Positions 13,101-24,766 of a stretch of 64,000 nt of DNA are shown here, piece after piece (position 1 is the first letter of the stretch; each line of letters starts with the position of its first letter). The notes below the pieces were generated by a model that saw only the letters and a program-made list of their open reading frames with translations, made no database searches and was not told the DNA's origin. Position numbers and translations under genes: made by a program. This DNA is from Panicum virgatum (taxonomy: Eukaryota > Streptophyta > Magnoliopsida > Poales > Poaceae). The DNA lies in NCBI RefSeq assembly GCF_016808335.1, contig NC_053153.1, positions 16,813,033 to 16,877,032 of the forward strand, written 5' to 3'.

Positions 13101-15171
13101 CTTCCATGGTGTTCCCGCATACGCAGGCCTTCACAACAGACATGCGATTGGTTGTTAGTGTTCCGGTCTTGTCACTGCAAATGATCGTGGCTGAGCCCAT
13201 TGTTTCACAGGCAGCTAATTGTCGGACCAACGCCTTGTCCTTCATCATCTTCTTCATTGCAAATGCAAGGCTCAATGTGACTGCTAAAGGCAATCCCTCA
13301 GGAACAGCAACAACAATGATTGTAACTGCAACGGAAAAATGTTGCAATATCTCGAGCACATCATCTCCAGACCAGCTTAAAAGAAGCCCGTCAAGGTATT
13401 TCTGGGCAACTAAACCTTTCGAGAGGACAACAAAAGTCAAGAGGGCACAAAATAGACCAATGTTTCCAATAATATTTGCAACTCTATTCAGTTTGACTTG
13501 GAGTGGAGTTTCATCATCCCCACTTTCAGTGATGGCAGCCATTAGTTTACCCCACTGTGTTCGCATCCCTACTGCAGTAACTAGCATTTTGCATGAACCG
13601 TCTAGAACTTTGGTCCCTGACAGAAGAAAAGGGTTATCTTCATTTACGACAAGAGGTTCACTCTCCCCAGTTAGACTGGACTCATTGATCAATACTGAAT
13701 ACCCAGATATAAAGAGGCCATCTGCAGGAACCTGATCTCCGACTGCTAGGTGGACAACATCACCAGGAAGAAGATCGTCTATCAACATCCTTTGCCTGAG
13801 ACTGTTTCTTGTAACTTGAACAAAAATTTTCCTTTTCTCTTTGTCCAGATCCCTGAATTGCAAAGACTGCTGATAGTTACTTGTCGCAGTAACAGATACA
13901 ACCAGGAGGATACTTGTAAAAATTCCAATGCCATCATAGGCACCTTTTGGCCATCCTTCCGTGGCAATGCCAACAACAATAGATATGAGAGCACATGCTA
14001 TAAGAATTATAAGAGTGGTATCTTGCAGTGCTTCCCACACAAACTCCCATAAGCTGCGGGCCTCACTCTCTGTGAACTTGTTCACTCCGTATATGTCTTG
14101 CCTTTGATTTAGGCTGTACTCAGCTGTATTAATCCCATCAGTCAACGATGTTGCCAGCTTGTCTGCAATTCCATCCAATTGACCATGCACGGCCAACTTC
14201 TCAGTGTCACGACTTTCAACGATTGATGCCAGTTCATCGGCAGAAATCTGAAACGCAGCAGCCTTGGCACCTTCAAGAACAGAATACCCACTCTGAAGTG
14301 AAACACCTGAGTAGATGTGTTTTTGGCAACTTGCTTAGATAACAGCAGCATTGGAGACTGGATTGGAGTCACAAAATGCGACATTTTAGAGTCCAAATTA
14401 TATGATGAAACAAATGAACCATTGTGCAATTACCATGTTCACTTTGCAGTGTGGGTTTCGACACAAGGACAGCAACACGTAGCTTTTCCTGCCACAAAAT
14501 ACGCAAAGGCACCCATCAGTTTTGCCTTAGTAAAATTAATGTACCTTATTGTGTAAAGGGTCTTTGTACTAGCAAAAGTGCCTAAAATTCTAGGTAGAAT
14601 GGAACTATCATCAATTTGACCCTTGCCGGTACAACTTAGGTATTTGTGTATTGAAGCATCACTTGATAGTAAGCAGATTAATGTGAAACTTTGCCACGAA
14701 AATTGGAAACGCTCCTCCTGAATTCTGACGCTGAGAACCCAAGCAACTGAGGAGTATCAAACTGCTAACAACTAACTAACTCGGCTGTAAATAAACCACT
14801 GGTTGCATCATATATTCAGTCCTAGGCTAACTATTTTACAGAAGAGTTACAGGTAAATTTACGGCACCGGATTGTTCCATTCCACGAGCTATGGTTTTGA
14901 CCAAGGGGCAAGGGCGAGAAGCCACACACACACACACACACGGATCATCGGATAGTCTAAGCGCAGGGTGAGAGATACGGACACGGTGGGCTCGCTTGCA
15001 GAGGTCCCCGGCAGCGGGGGGCCCGAAGTGGAGGCGGCTCTTGGTCTTGGACCGTCGCAGCGCTGCCCCTAGCCCCGGCCGGCCGCCGGGGGAGGAGGGA
15101 CCTGGTGCGGCGCCGGGGAGGAAGGGAATTCGGGGGAGGGCCCCCGGCCGAGCGTGGACGCGGCCGTGCAT
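10178..15171 (-). CDS. Autoinhibited Ca2+-ATPase, type IIB (ACA family)
   Basis: A P-type pump that exports Ca2+ from the cytosol using ATP and is gated by calmodulin at its N-terminus. Exons in transcript order: 15171-14983 (tentative), 14488-14443, 14306-12355, 12262-12104, 11255-11084, 11014-10716, 10438-10178. Exons 2-7 have consistent phases and give 962 aa; with the tentative exon 1 (63 codons) the total is 1025 aa, the usual ACA length. Visible motifs are [11 protein letters not shown] at the start of exon 2, the TGES actuator loop, PEGLP in membrane helix 4, the phosphorylation site DKTGTLT (Asp codon at 13171-13173), KGASE in the nucleotide domain, and [18 protein letters not shown] and the overall sequence place it nearer the ACA1/ACA2 group than ACA4/ACA11, although [10 protein letters not shown] and the N-terminus are diverged. 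In exon 1 the usual RRWRKL core is absent; only [13 protein letters not shown] remains, so exon 1 is uncertain. Location (plasma membrane, ER or vacuole) cannot be read from the sequence. Confidence 0.88.
14923..14941. repeat. (CA)n microsatellite
   Basis: A run of about nine CA units lies just downstream of the tentative first exon of the Ca2+-ATPase gene, on the intron side. It is a likely polymorphic marker. Confidence 0.9.
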
Positions 15172-15743
15172 CACTACCGCCTTCCCCTCCCGGTCCCGGC
15201 CTCTGAGTTGGGAGAGCTCGCTCCTGCCTGCTCGCCGGGCTATTGTCTGCGACCGCGAGCTGAGCTCTTCCGACCACGTGTACAAATGGGATCCAGGAAC
15301 GAAACACACGCTGACTGACAGAGTAAGATTGCACCGGGTGCTTCTTTATTTTCTCATTTCTCTGGAAAATATCTAACATATTTCCAATATATCGCAGATA
15401 TAACAAAAATCAGTTACGTTTACATCACACGTGCCTGACATGGACCTGGGGAACACAGACGTGGGTCCCACCCAAGCGCCGTTGCTTGCTTTGACCTCAT
15501 AAATTTGAAAATAAGAAGAAGAAAAAAATGCTTTACTGTGAACGTCCTAAGTAAAATGCGAGAGAATACATCATTTTGTTATCGGACTCGAATTTCTGGA
15601 GGTCTTTACTTGGAGCTGCCCTTTCACAGCCAGTAGCAGAGAGCTGAACTGATATTTACATATTACTCTCATGCAGAATAAAGTTACACGTACAACACTT
15701 GGCTGGCACACCCATGGTTACAAAGTCGCCAGAAAATCCTATC
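15172..15743. other. Spacer between Pol kappa and Ca2+-ATPase
   Basis: Both flanking genes are on the minus strand. This spacer must hold the Pol kappa 3' UTR and terminator (high end) and the Ca2+-ATPase promoter and 5' leader (GC-rich part at 15172-15300). I see no separate gene. Confidence 0.5.
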
Positions 15744-18700
15744 TTACAGGTTCTTATTACACTTTGCAAAGAAGGCATCAATTGGAATATGCTTTCCTTC
15801 TTTGGAAGACTTCAGCTTTTTCTTGGGTGTGGGTGTAGTAGTAGAGCATGGTTTTTCAGCCAGCCTTGCAAAAAAAAGATAGACAACGGAGCTATGAAAC
15901 AACCATTTATGTTCAAGCAATGACGTAATTAAAGTTCATTAAGCTAATTAACCGTATACTAATATTGCAAAAAGACTGTCTCGCAAGGATGAGGCAGAAT
16001 CATAATGGAAACAACTTATTGTGAGGGCATGTCAAAACATAAATACCTTCCGCTGCAAATGGGTCTTTTACTATCAACTGTTTCTTCCTGCTGTAGTGAT
16101 TCAGCCAAGTGAAAATCTGAATGTTCTTGCCTCTCCTCCTCAAATCCTGGAGGTAGTTCAAACCCACAAATGGAGCAAATGTAACCATCAATCCATAACT
16201 GCTGACCAGGTTTACTTGATGAAGCTGCAGCTTCGTGACTGATCAACTGGCCAGCATCATCAAGCTTCTCAGCGTTCATAACCTGAATGAAAAGTAAGAT
16301 TGGCTTGCTGTATGCATGTATGAAGACATGGAAAATCGAACTCTACCCTTTTCTTTGCTACCAAATAATAGAAAATTTATTCAGACAAACCTTTGCACTG
16401 GTAGTGACATCATCTATCTTTGCTCCATCTAAGCCATCACCAATAACCGGATTGCTTAAGACAGCCTCGTTACTGTAATTGCCTAAATTCCTTTGTTCTG
16501 GGATGAAAATGCTCTTGTCATGGACAAAGAAATCCTGTTGATCTGTGGATGCACCAGTTCCAGTATCAGGTTCCAAGTAATCATCCTTGGTTGTCACACT
16601 AATAGGACCATTATCCTGCCCTGAGATATCAGTGATACTCTGAACATTTGCTCCATGGACATTTAAGTTACTGTTTGATGAGCGCAAAAATATATATATT
16701 GTCTTTTGTGTCGAAGTAGATGAAACATCCTTCTCATCATGAAGCTGTGACATCCGCAACCCTAATAGTTTGTAGTAGAGTAACTGTCAGGTTGGCTTCC
16801 CCAAGTAGCAAGAGCAAACAAATGTCAAATGCAAATAATGCAACATAGTCCAAACAGAATATATAAGATCAAAATCAATGCAGTTCTACTTATAAGGTAA
16901 ATGAAGATGCACCATAACAGAATCACATACTTTAGCTGTCAAAGCCACTAGATGAACTTGAGGATAAGAAAAAAATGGTAAATACTATTCCAGCAGGGAT
17001 GGTTGTCATGTGAGCGGCATTAGAGGTTAAAGGCCAAACTTGTAGGAGTTCCACATAACTGGTAATCATTAGCTTGGTCGAATAGAATAATTCAGATGCA
17101 CATGAACTTACCCATCAATCTCAAAGAAAGAGGCATTTCAGCCTTAAGTAACTTAGTAGCATAGATCAAGATATCTTCCTTGGAGTTGATATAGCCTCGT
17201 GTAGTTACTGCTCGAGTCCGAACCTGATTCAGATCGTCGATCAATTTAGTAAACCGTGAAATAGTAATTTCCGTTCTAGTAATGGAAATGGGGTAAGCCT
17301 CGATTCGAAAATAAAAGCCCATGAAATAGAAATCATCTACTTTGATTATCTTCACAGAATCAGTCAACAGCAATATGGATGGGAGAACCAAACCTCAAAA
17401 TCTGCAGTCTTTAGTTTGAGTGTTAGTGTCTTTCCTTTCAAACCCTCCTTTTGCAAATCACCCATTAAGTTTTCAGCGAGGTTAGCTGAAAACAGATAAC
17501 ATTGTGGCGAGTCATGCATTCAAAATTGTTAACAACATATCGCATCAGGAGCAGTAGCAGTAGCAGTGTAGCACATGGAAGTCATTGTAACATCTATTGC
17601 GTTTTAAAAGGATTATTCACACAAAATCATTTTTTTAGAACATGAAAAGGTACTGGAAAATACCAGTAAAGAACCCACAACAAACATTGGACCTACAGAC
17701 ATCATAATAGCAAATGATCTGTTCACATAATACAAAGAAAAATATTATTATTACTTCCATAAATTAGCATTATATGCAGCAACAAAAGATTAGGCTTTGA
17801 CGTTTCTTTTCTTAATAATATGCTCGATAAAAGTATAAGCAGTCTTCACTAGGGAAACAAAACACACTGTTTAAACTGACCTCTGAAGGTACTACAAAAA
17901 ACATCCATGATGCATTATGAATTGTGCTATTACTAGTACTTAGATAGATCGCATAGTGCAAAGGAATGTAAGCAAGAGAAGAAATTGCTCATACAGCAAT
18001 CAGCCTGTGTGACAAATCCAAGTTGCTTACACACAAATGATATTTATAAATGGTAAGATGCCAACATTTGATATAGAGAATCATCAGCCTGTTTAGTTAC
18101 AGAAATAAGTTGCAGGTTTTACCTAATTTCTCGAAAAGCAAAGAAGAATCATTTGTTGCTGTGAAAGTTCGCTCACAACTGATACTTTTCCTTTGCCTTT
18201 GCTCTGGAGTTTCTGTACCTCCTAATCCAAGACCAACCGAAAGAAAGAAATCTGAAGACATTGAATTCCAACTTGAATTCTGAGATCTTGCCTGAATAGA
18301 TTAATATAGCTTTCTAAAAGCTTGAAACAGAATGTCTAACAGGTGTGATTGACATACGGACCAGCTGAGCATTCAGAAAAAAGAGCACATAAGAAAGCAG
18401 CCTTTTGCAGCATCTCCTGACATGTACTGATTCCAAGAACCTCACGTAACATCTGTTCTGTCACCTTACCTATACCACCTATCTGCATACAAAGATCTTC
18501 AGATAGAAAATCAGCTGTTTTTCCTTTTTACAGATTCCAAAGACAGGTCAGCCTCTGGAAGTTAACAATATTACCTCTTAACTGAAGAATTAAAATGTGA
18601 GTTCATAAATGCATAGAAAAACTATAATCAAGTGTCTGTACACTGGTTACAATACATCTTTGTTTACGGCATAAATAAATAAATGATCAAATATGAAGAG

Positions 18701-21349
18701 GAAAATAAGAATAAATTGGCCAGTAAAACAAAAACAGAACAAAGAGGAACACTTTTGATCATATATAGAAAAATTGAAGTACCTTTCTTATAGGCAATGT
18801 AGATACAAATGTCAATACAGCTTCTCGATCATTTGGCAAAATAAACTGTCCATTGGGCTTGTTAATATCAGAACAAACCTAGCAAAGGGATAGAAAAGGC
18901 AAAAGGAGTAAACGGGAAGAGTAAGAACACAAGATTGCTAAAGGAGGAGTAAACAGGAATAGTAAATACAAAAAAAAAGATCTCCAGTCATGCTTGCTAA
19001 ACAACAGCTTAAATTGCAACATATATTGGTTATGCAAAACACTCCTACTAGCCCAGTACAAGCCAATTATGCTCTTACATAATTTTGCGTTAACCCAACA
19101 AGATATAGCAGATAAAAGATAAAGAAAAGACAGACTAAACATAACAGGAACAAACTGGTGCCACTTTATCGATAAAATTCAAACCAGATAAAGAAGTAAA
19201 GAAAAGCTTCAGGTTCTGACCTTTGCAATCATGCGGTTTGGGGCAACCCCTGCACTACATGTTAGGCCAGTTTCCTGGTGAACGGCAGCCCTAAGCTCAG
19301 TAGCAACCTAAGAAAATTGGTGATGTATTATAAGTAAATTTTGTTTGTAGTAAAAGAATGTTGGCAAGACATGTGAAACATAACAAGCAACTCAATTAAC
19401 ATGCTCCTAGTAAGTAGAGCACTGTGACAATCAGAAATGTTCATGGTCACCTCCTCTCCTGTAATGCCTCTCTCAATGCAGACATTTGTTATGTTGAGAT
19501 ATGCTTCATCTAGACTTGTTGCGATGAAATTGGGATCATATCTCTGGAAAACTAAGGGCACCAATACTTCAGTAATCAGTTCTTACTTTTTACAATCACA
19601 TTTTCGAGCATCATAGTTCTTTCGTAATGATTTAATTAAATATTATTTTACTTTTTACAAACCTTTTCTTGTCAGCTCACTATAATGAGTGTATCTCTCA
19701 AAGTTTGGTCTGACAAAAACCAGGCCAGGACATAGTTTACATCCAATAAAACCAGGCATTGCTGCACGAACTCCAAACTTCCGTGCCTGCATCAGTTAAT
19801 CAATTAAAATATGCATTAGATAAAATACTATCTGTACATTCACCAACGAGGATAAAAAAACTAACACCACTTTGGTCAATCCAATTTACATTCTATAATA
19901 CAAGGAAATCCAACATTGAAAACTTTGATCGATATTAGATCTTCAGCTATCATCTTCAACTACAGCAACCAAACACATCATTTAGAGTAATTAAATTAAA
20001 AGATTGTGTTTATTCCATGATAAGGTAGTTTGTTCACCTCATAACTGGCGGTAGCTATCATAGACATGCTACCAACCGCCAACGGTTTTCCCTTCAAGGA
20101 TGGATCCTCCAATGTCTCGACAGCAGCATAAAAGGCATCCATGTCAGTGTGAAGCCATATCTTTGAAAGATCCCGTGAAGCCTCTAACTCCAACATTTTC
20201 TTTTCAGCAACCTGAAATTATGTCGTCATGTAGGGATAAAAACACAAGAGAGGAAAATAAAATGCTAATAGTACAATATGCCACACACACATGAATCATT
20301 ACATGCTTAGTACAGTGTCTGTTTGATGCTATAAATCAAATAGCTTTATACCCAATGAAACATAGCTCAAACGAGGTTAGGACAATAACAGTACTCGTGC
20401 AAAAGTGAGTATTTCTACAGACCACAGATGCACAAGTAAAGATTGATGAATTGACCACTTGATATTAACCTGCCGGAATAATGTATTTCGGTTGTATTCT
20501 AGTTGTGTTGTATACCGATATGTAGGAGAGCCAAGCAAGGTTTACAAATCATACCTTCTGAAAATGCAATATGTCATTATCAGTCAATGTCGCACACTGT
20601 GCACGGAGATGTTCAATCTTTTGTTTGGTCAATGCCTCCTTCCTCTGCTCATTTTCAAAATACTTTGAACCCTTGCTCATTTCATAGATTACCTTCTGCA
20701 CCTTCTCTTTGTCAACTCCCTCCATTCCTAATGCAACACCACAAGAGAATAATTACAAAAATCTCAAAGAAACATCAGAATATAGAACACGTTACAAACT
20801 TATAGTGGCCATGATTAACAAAATACTAGTCTACTGACTACTGGTCAACAAAAATCTTGGGAACAAAAGGGGAACACACCACTCAACCCCGGTTGGTAAT
20901 CTGTAATAACGTGGAAAATTCTGATTCCAGATTGTGTAAAGAACAAAACACCGACATCATTGTTCTCTTGAAATGTGTTATTAGGGTTCTACTCTTACAA
21001 TTTTATCACTCCATTGAACTTGCCCAATTAACTCAAGGAAGCAAATGGGACTAATACAGTATCAGATACACATCTAACTTCTTGACTCATCTGATGGCAG
21101 AGTGAAATCAGTTCCAATCTGATCCAATGCTAAGTGGCCCAATCATTAATGCACGTCTGGAGAAAATTCATGGCGTAGGGTTTGATCCAAGCTGGGTATG
21201 GAGCCAAAACCCCGAAAAAACCCCAATGTTAAGGGAACAGAGGGAGAAAGTGCCCCCGTACCAGCTTTGGCGTTGGTGTACGCCGTATGGTAAGACTGCC
21301 ACGGCCGATCCCCTCCGTCTTCCGCTGGCGTCCCCGCCGCGCCTGACAT
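15744..21349 (-). CDS. POLK: DNA polymerase kappa (Y-family translesion)
   Basis: A nuclear DinB-type lesion-bypass polymerase. Fourteen exons in transcript order: 21349-21262, 20727-20555, 20211-20038, 19786-19663, 19551-19451, 19307-19221, 18878-18783, 18482-18362, 18251-18123, 17485-17394, 17223-17112, 16761-16391, 16282-16047, 15864-15744. All phases join, giving 674 aa, near the plant Pol kappa length. Residues 1-100 form the N-clasp region. DMDAFYAAVE holds catalytic Asp110 and Asp112, SLDEAY holds Asp201 and Glu202, and a helix-hairpin-helix (IRKIGGIGKV) lies near 279-288. The little finger spans roughly 340-440. A UBZ3-like zinc finger has Cys592, Cys595, His610, Asp612 and His614. 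Near the C-terminus HIPIDAFF (660-667) resembles a PCNA-binding PIP box with His in place of Gln. The start ATG is the one followed by WQSYHTAYTNAKAG, the conserved plant N-terminus. The gene looks intact. The leader carries a 19-base G run about 95 bases upstream of the ATG. Confidence 0.93.
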
Positions 21350-22366
21350 CGCTGCGGTCTCCGACGAGGTCGGGATTCGGAGGCAGACGCGCGAGTGACT
21401 CCCGGGATCCCTCACAGTCTGGTCTGATGTTACACGCGCCGCAGGGGGGGGGGGGGGGGGGGCGCACACGCGGTGGGTTTGCAGAAGGTGCTATGGTTGG
21501 TTCGTACGCTCCCCTGCCGCGCTAACACAATGTCCGTTTACGTTTTGCCACTCAGGAGACGCGTATAAGGTCAATCTCGAGTTCTCAACGGGTTTCAATT
21601 TTATATGATAGTAATTTGCTAACCTAGCAAACTTATTATGATTATTATGAGAACAAGATAAAGAAAATTTCATCTCATAAAGCCTAACAGACTTAATTAA
21701 CAAGTACAATAAATTTCCATTGAGGATGTTGTCATGTTGACGCATAATACAATTGGTCACAACATCGAATTAAATATTGTAGTATGTGAAAATAATTTAA
21801 TGAAATCACTACAAGAGCTTTGTTCTGTTTCCTTACAAAATTGACATGCTTGTAATATCGAAACGAAAATTGCGCACTAAAATTGGATTAACGAGTCACT
21901 TTTTTACCGTACCACTTCAATCCCTATATCTTCTACATACTAATATTAGTTTAAAATGAACTTAGTTATTATTTTTATTCAGATATTTCATCAAGAACTT
22001 TAAAAAATCCCATAAAAAAAGCTCTTGCGGCAACAATATATTTTATAATAATCAAAATATTTCATTAATAAAATTAATATCTATAAAATTAACGGCAAAT
22101 ATATAAAATTTGTAGAGCAACCATGATGCATGTACAAGAGCATTATATATTTTCTACCAAAAATTCAAATTACATGAGGTGATGCCCGTGCGCCGCTCCC
22201 CTATACTGGTGAGGCTACGTTGCTGTTCTCTCTCCCATCCTTACCTCCGCCAGCCAGCAGCCCGACTGAAGTCGCATGTCGCCGCCCTGCCGCCCCTACA
22301 GAGCGACCTTGCAACTTGCACGATCGGTGGCTCTTGCGAGCCCAACTACCGTTGCCTGCCACCTAC
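21350..22366. other. 5' flank of Pol kappa and AT-rich spacer
   Basis: The first 180 bases are GC-rich and are probably the 5' leader and core promoter of the minus-strand Pol kappa gene. From about 21540 to 22150 the DNA is strongly AT-rich with no coding signal. A GC-richer patch at 22190-22360 has short open frames with no recognisable product. Confidence 0.5.
21444..21462. repeat. 19-base poly-G run
   Basis: Nineteen consecutive G on the plus strand, C on the Pol kappa transcript strand, about 95 bases upstream of the Pol kappa start codon. It could form a G-quadruplex or i-motif, and it is also the kind of tract that is hard to sequence accurately. Confidence 0.95.
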
Positions 22367-22522
22367 GGGTGCAAATGGGTGACCCTTGGGTGCACCTCCA
22401 ACCATCTTTAGTTCAAAATTTTGTACTAATTTTTTAAATTAAGATATGGTTTTGGAGAATTAATACAAAATTTTGAACTGATGAGAGTTGGAGGGGCACC
22501 TAAAGGTTATCAATTGGCACCC
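22367..22522. mobile_element. Palindromic MITE, 156 bp
   Basis: Two arms of about 58 bp are inverted copies of each other with scattered substitutions, sharing GTTCAAAATTTTGTA at the inner ends and GGGTGC at the outer ends, with a short AT-rich loop. CTAC flanks both sides (22363-22366 and 22523-22526) and is a possible target duplication. There is no coding capacity. The superfamily is not certain. Confidence 0.75.
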
Positions 22523-22526
22523 CTAC

Positions 22527-23427
22527 TGCCACCAGTCCACTACATTGCCGTTTGTCTAGCCACTCGAGACCCACGGTGAAAGGTAGGACTACCCTAATTT
22601 CAATTTTTAGGGCCGCCACTGGTACCCACCATCACCTTTCTTGCTAGCCATTTTAAGTTGGCAATAAATAAAGAAAATCTGCATGGGAAGGAATACCTCC
22701 TAAACCACAATCCACTGTAATGGAATTGATCTTTCATACAAATTCAAACTTGAACGTGTTGTTTGTTCCATTAGCTTCTTCAAATGCCTTACAACTGAAT
22801 AGTGTTAATTTCTATGGTACGTACTTATTGATCAACTTTTTTGTTTTCAAAAAAATCTCCTATCAAGCAAGTGGGTAGGAAGATGATTCTACACATACAA
22901 GTTCACTGCTAAGCCAATAATCATCTGGGTATACATCCAAAAGTCTTGAATCTCTTGCATTAGGATTATCCAAATTATAGGGTAGCACCCTTCTCTCCGT
23001 CATTACTTTTTATACAAAATAAACTTTTTGTAGTAGGGGTCAAATCCAAGGAACAAATTAATACACGACCTTCTGTAGGGAAATCATTATAAACGAAAAG
23101 AAAAATCTGAGAAACTTTATTTATTCCGCAATAGGGATATCAATCTACTGTATAAATGTAGATTAGGCCTCCTTTGAAACGTCTTACAACTAAAGTATCC
23201 GATCTCATTACTGATTTCTAAATTAATCAATGACCTCCTCTTCAGGGTACACATAGCCTAAATCTTGGATCTTTGAGCTATTCAAATGGTAGGCTATCAC
23301 TCTTACGAATTAGTCATCTAGAAATACAACCTCCTTGTAGGGATGAAATCCAAGGAATGTTATAGCCTGCTCTGTTGCCATTGTTTTGGAGAATACTATC
23401 CTCATCGGAGTCCCACTCGAAGTGCCC
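22527..23427. other. Intergenic, nothing recognised
   Basis: AT-rich sequence downstream of the F-box gene stop codon. I find no open frame with a recognisable domain and no clear element ends. The part next to 23427 is presumably 3' UTR of the F-box gene. Confidence 0.5.
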
Positions 23428-24624
23428 CTAGCTTTCGGAGTCCCAGCGAGGGTCGATACCATGTAACATCCAATGTCCATGGCTTTCTAGCTGAAAGTAG
23501 CTTTCGTCTTGGAGTTTAGGTAGGTGGCCAATGAGCTGCCTTGACACCCACTTGATCTGACCATCAGAATCATCAAGGATCCAAACGCTAATATGACTTT
23601 TATTTATCAATACACTGTATACCCCGCTCTTAGATTTTCCAATAGAAATCCTTCTTGCTCGTGAGTCATCAGTCCAATCGGATGGTTCGAATGCTGCAGG
23701 CGGTTGAATCAACTGGTACTTTCCACTATTAACCGTACGTTAAGATACCAATCAATTAATAAATGGAGTCCTTAAAAAGTGAAAAGTGATGAGGTTACCT
23801 CATAATAAAATCAGTTTGGCATTGTACATAGAGTGATCCTTGCCAATAGACCGCATGGCGGTGTCCAAGAGATGAATCTGTCCGCATATCAGTGATAGTC
23901 CCTGCGACCGTCGCCCCTTCTCGAGCAAAGGACCTTTCCTCCCACCGCCCTGTCTTGGAGGAGAAGACATGGAGGACGCAAGGTGACGGTGGCCATTCTA
24001 GCTCCTCCACTGCGGGATCCAAATTTTGGTATGTGAACTCTGCTCCCTCCCACAGCGGCCGCATCTCTTCTGGTTCCTTACCAGGGCCAGGGGCGTGCTT
24101 ACGCCGGACGCGGGGGATCGAGAACACCTCGTAGTGCGGAGACACGGTCGGATCGTAGACGAGGTAGTCGTTGGCGTACAAGTATTCGGGCGGCCCCGCG
24201 CACAGAGGCGGCGGCCGCGGGGGCAGGTGCGCCCATTGCCGCGTGGCGGGGTTCACCACCATGCAGTTCACCTGGCTGTCCTGGAGCAAGATGAGGCCGT
24301 TGCAGTGGTCCCAGACCTCGAAGGGGTCGTAGACCTTGCTGCCGTCGCCGGAGAAGGAGGCGTAGTTGAGGTCGTCCATGGAGACTGTAGGCCCCGCGGA
24401 GGGGTGGGAGGGGAAACTCGACGACCCATCGTCGAGTTGGAGGAATCTGGCGACGGAGCGCGGGAGGAGGCCGGCGGCGGCGCTCAGCAGGCCGCGGCAG
24501 TCGAAGGCGGCGCGCCACTTCCGGCAGACGTGGCGGGAGGTGGCTAGCTAGCGCGGCGCGACCGCGTGAGGCGGCGGAGGACGTCAGCGAGCACGTCCTC
24601 TGGTAGCAGCTCCGACAGGTCCAT
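23428..24624 (-). pseudogene. F-box family gene, frameshifted N-terminus
   Basis: Resembles the large grass F-box family whose products act as substrate adaptors of SCF ubiquitin ligases. Exon 1 runs 24624-23799 and exon 2 23725-23428, with a GT-AG intron in phase 2. The ATG at 24624 begins MDLSELLPEDVLADVLRRL, a good start of an F-box. The second half of the F-box (RHVCRKWRAAFDCRGLL) is in a different frame, so at least one indel lies between about 24530 and 24580, around a CTAGCTAG duplication that puts stop codons in both frames. Downstream, residues from MDDLNYASF to the end read openly, with VWDHCNGLILL and NPATRQW typical of the family, and exon 2 encodes the usual VWILDD region followed by a stop at 23428. 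Either it is a recent pseudogene, or the sequence has an error, or a start inside the second frame is used, which would remove the F-box. Confidence 0.72.
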
Positions 24625-24766
24625 CTTCCTGCTCTGATCAACCCTTCGCCGGTTCACGATCGAATTACAGCGGATCAGACGGAACTTGGTGGCGATCGGA
24701 TTGATCCAAGTACGTGGTTTGATTGTTCCTTCTTCTCCTCATGAGCGGCGGGGCGTCGGTGTTACA

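Noticed and set aside
13013..13735. 240-aa plus-strand open frame
   Set aside because: Antisense shadow of the long Ca2+-ATPase exon.
14836..15309. 157-aa minus-strand open frame covering the GC-rich block
   Set aside because: Upstream of 15171 and downstream of 14983 it does not resemble any protein. Only the middle is used, tentatively, as Ca2+-ATPase exon 1.
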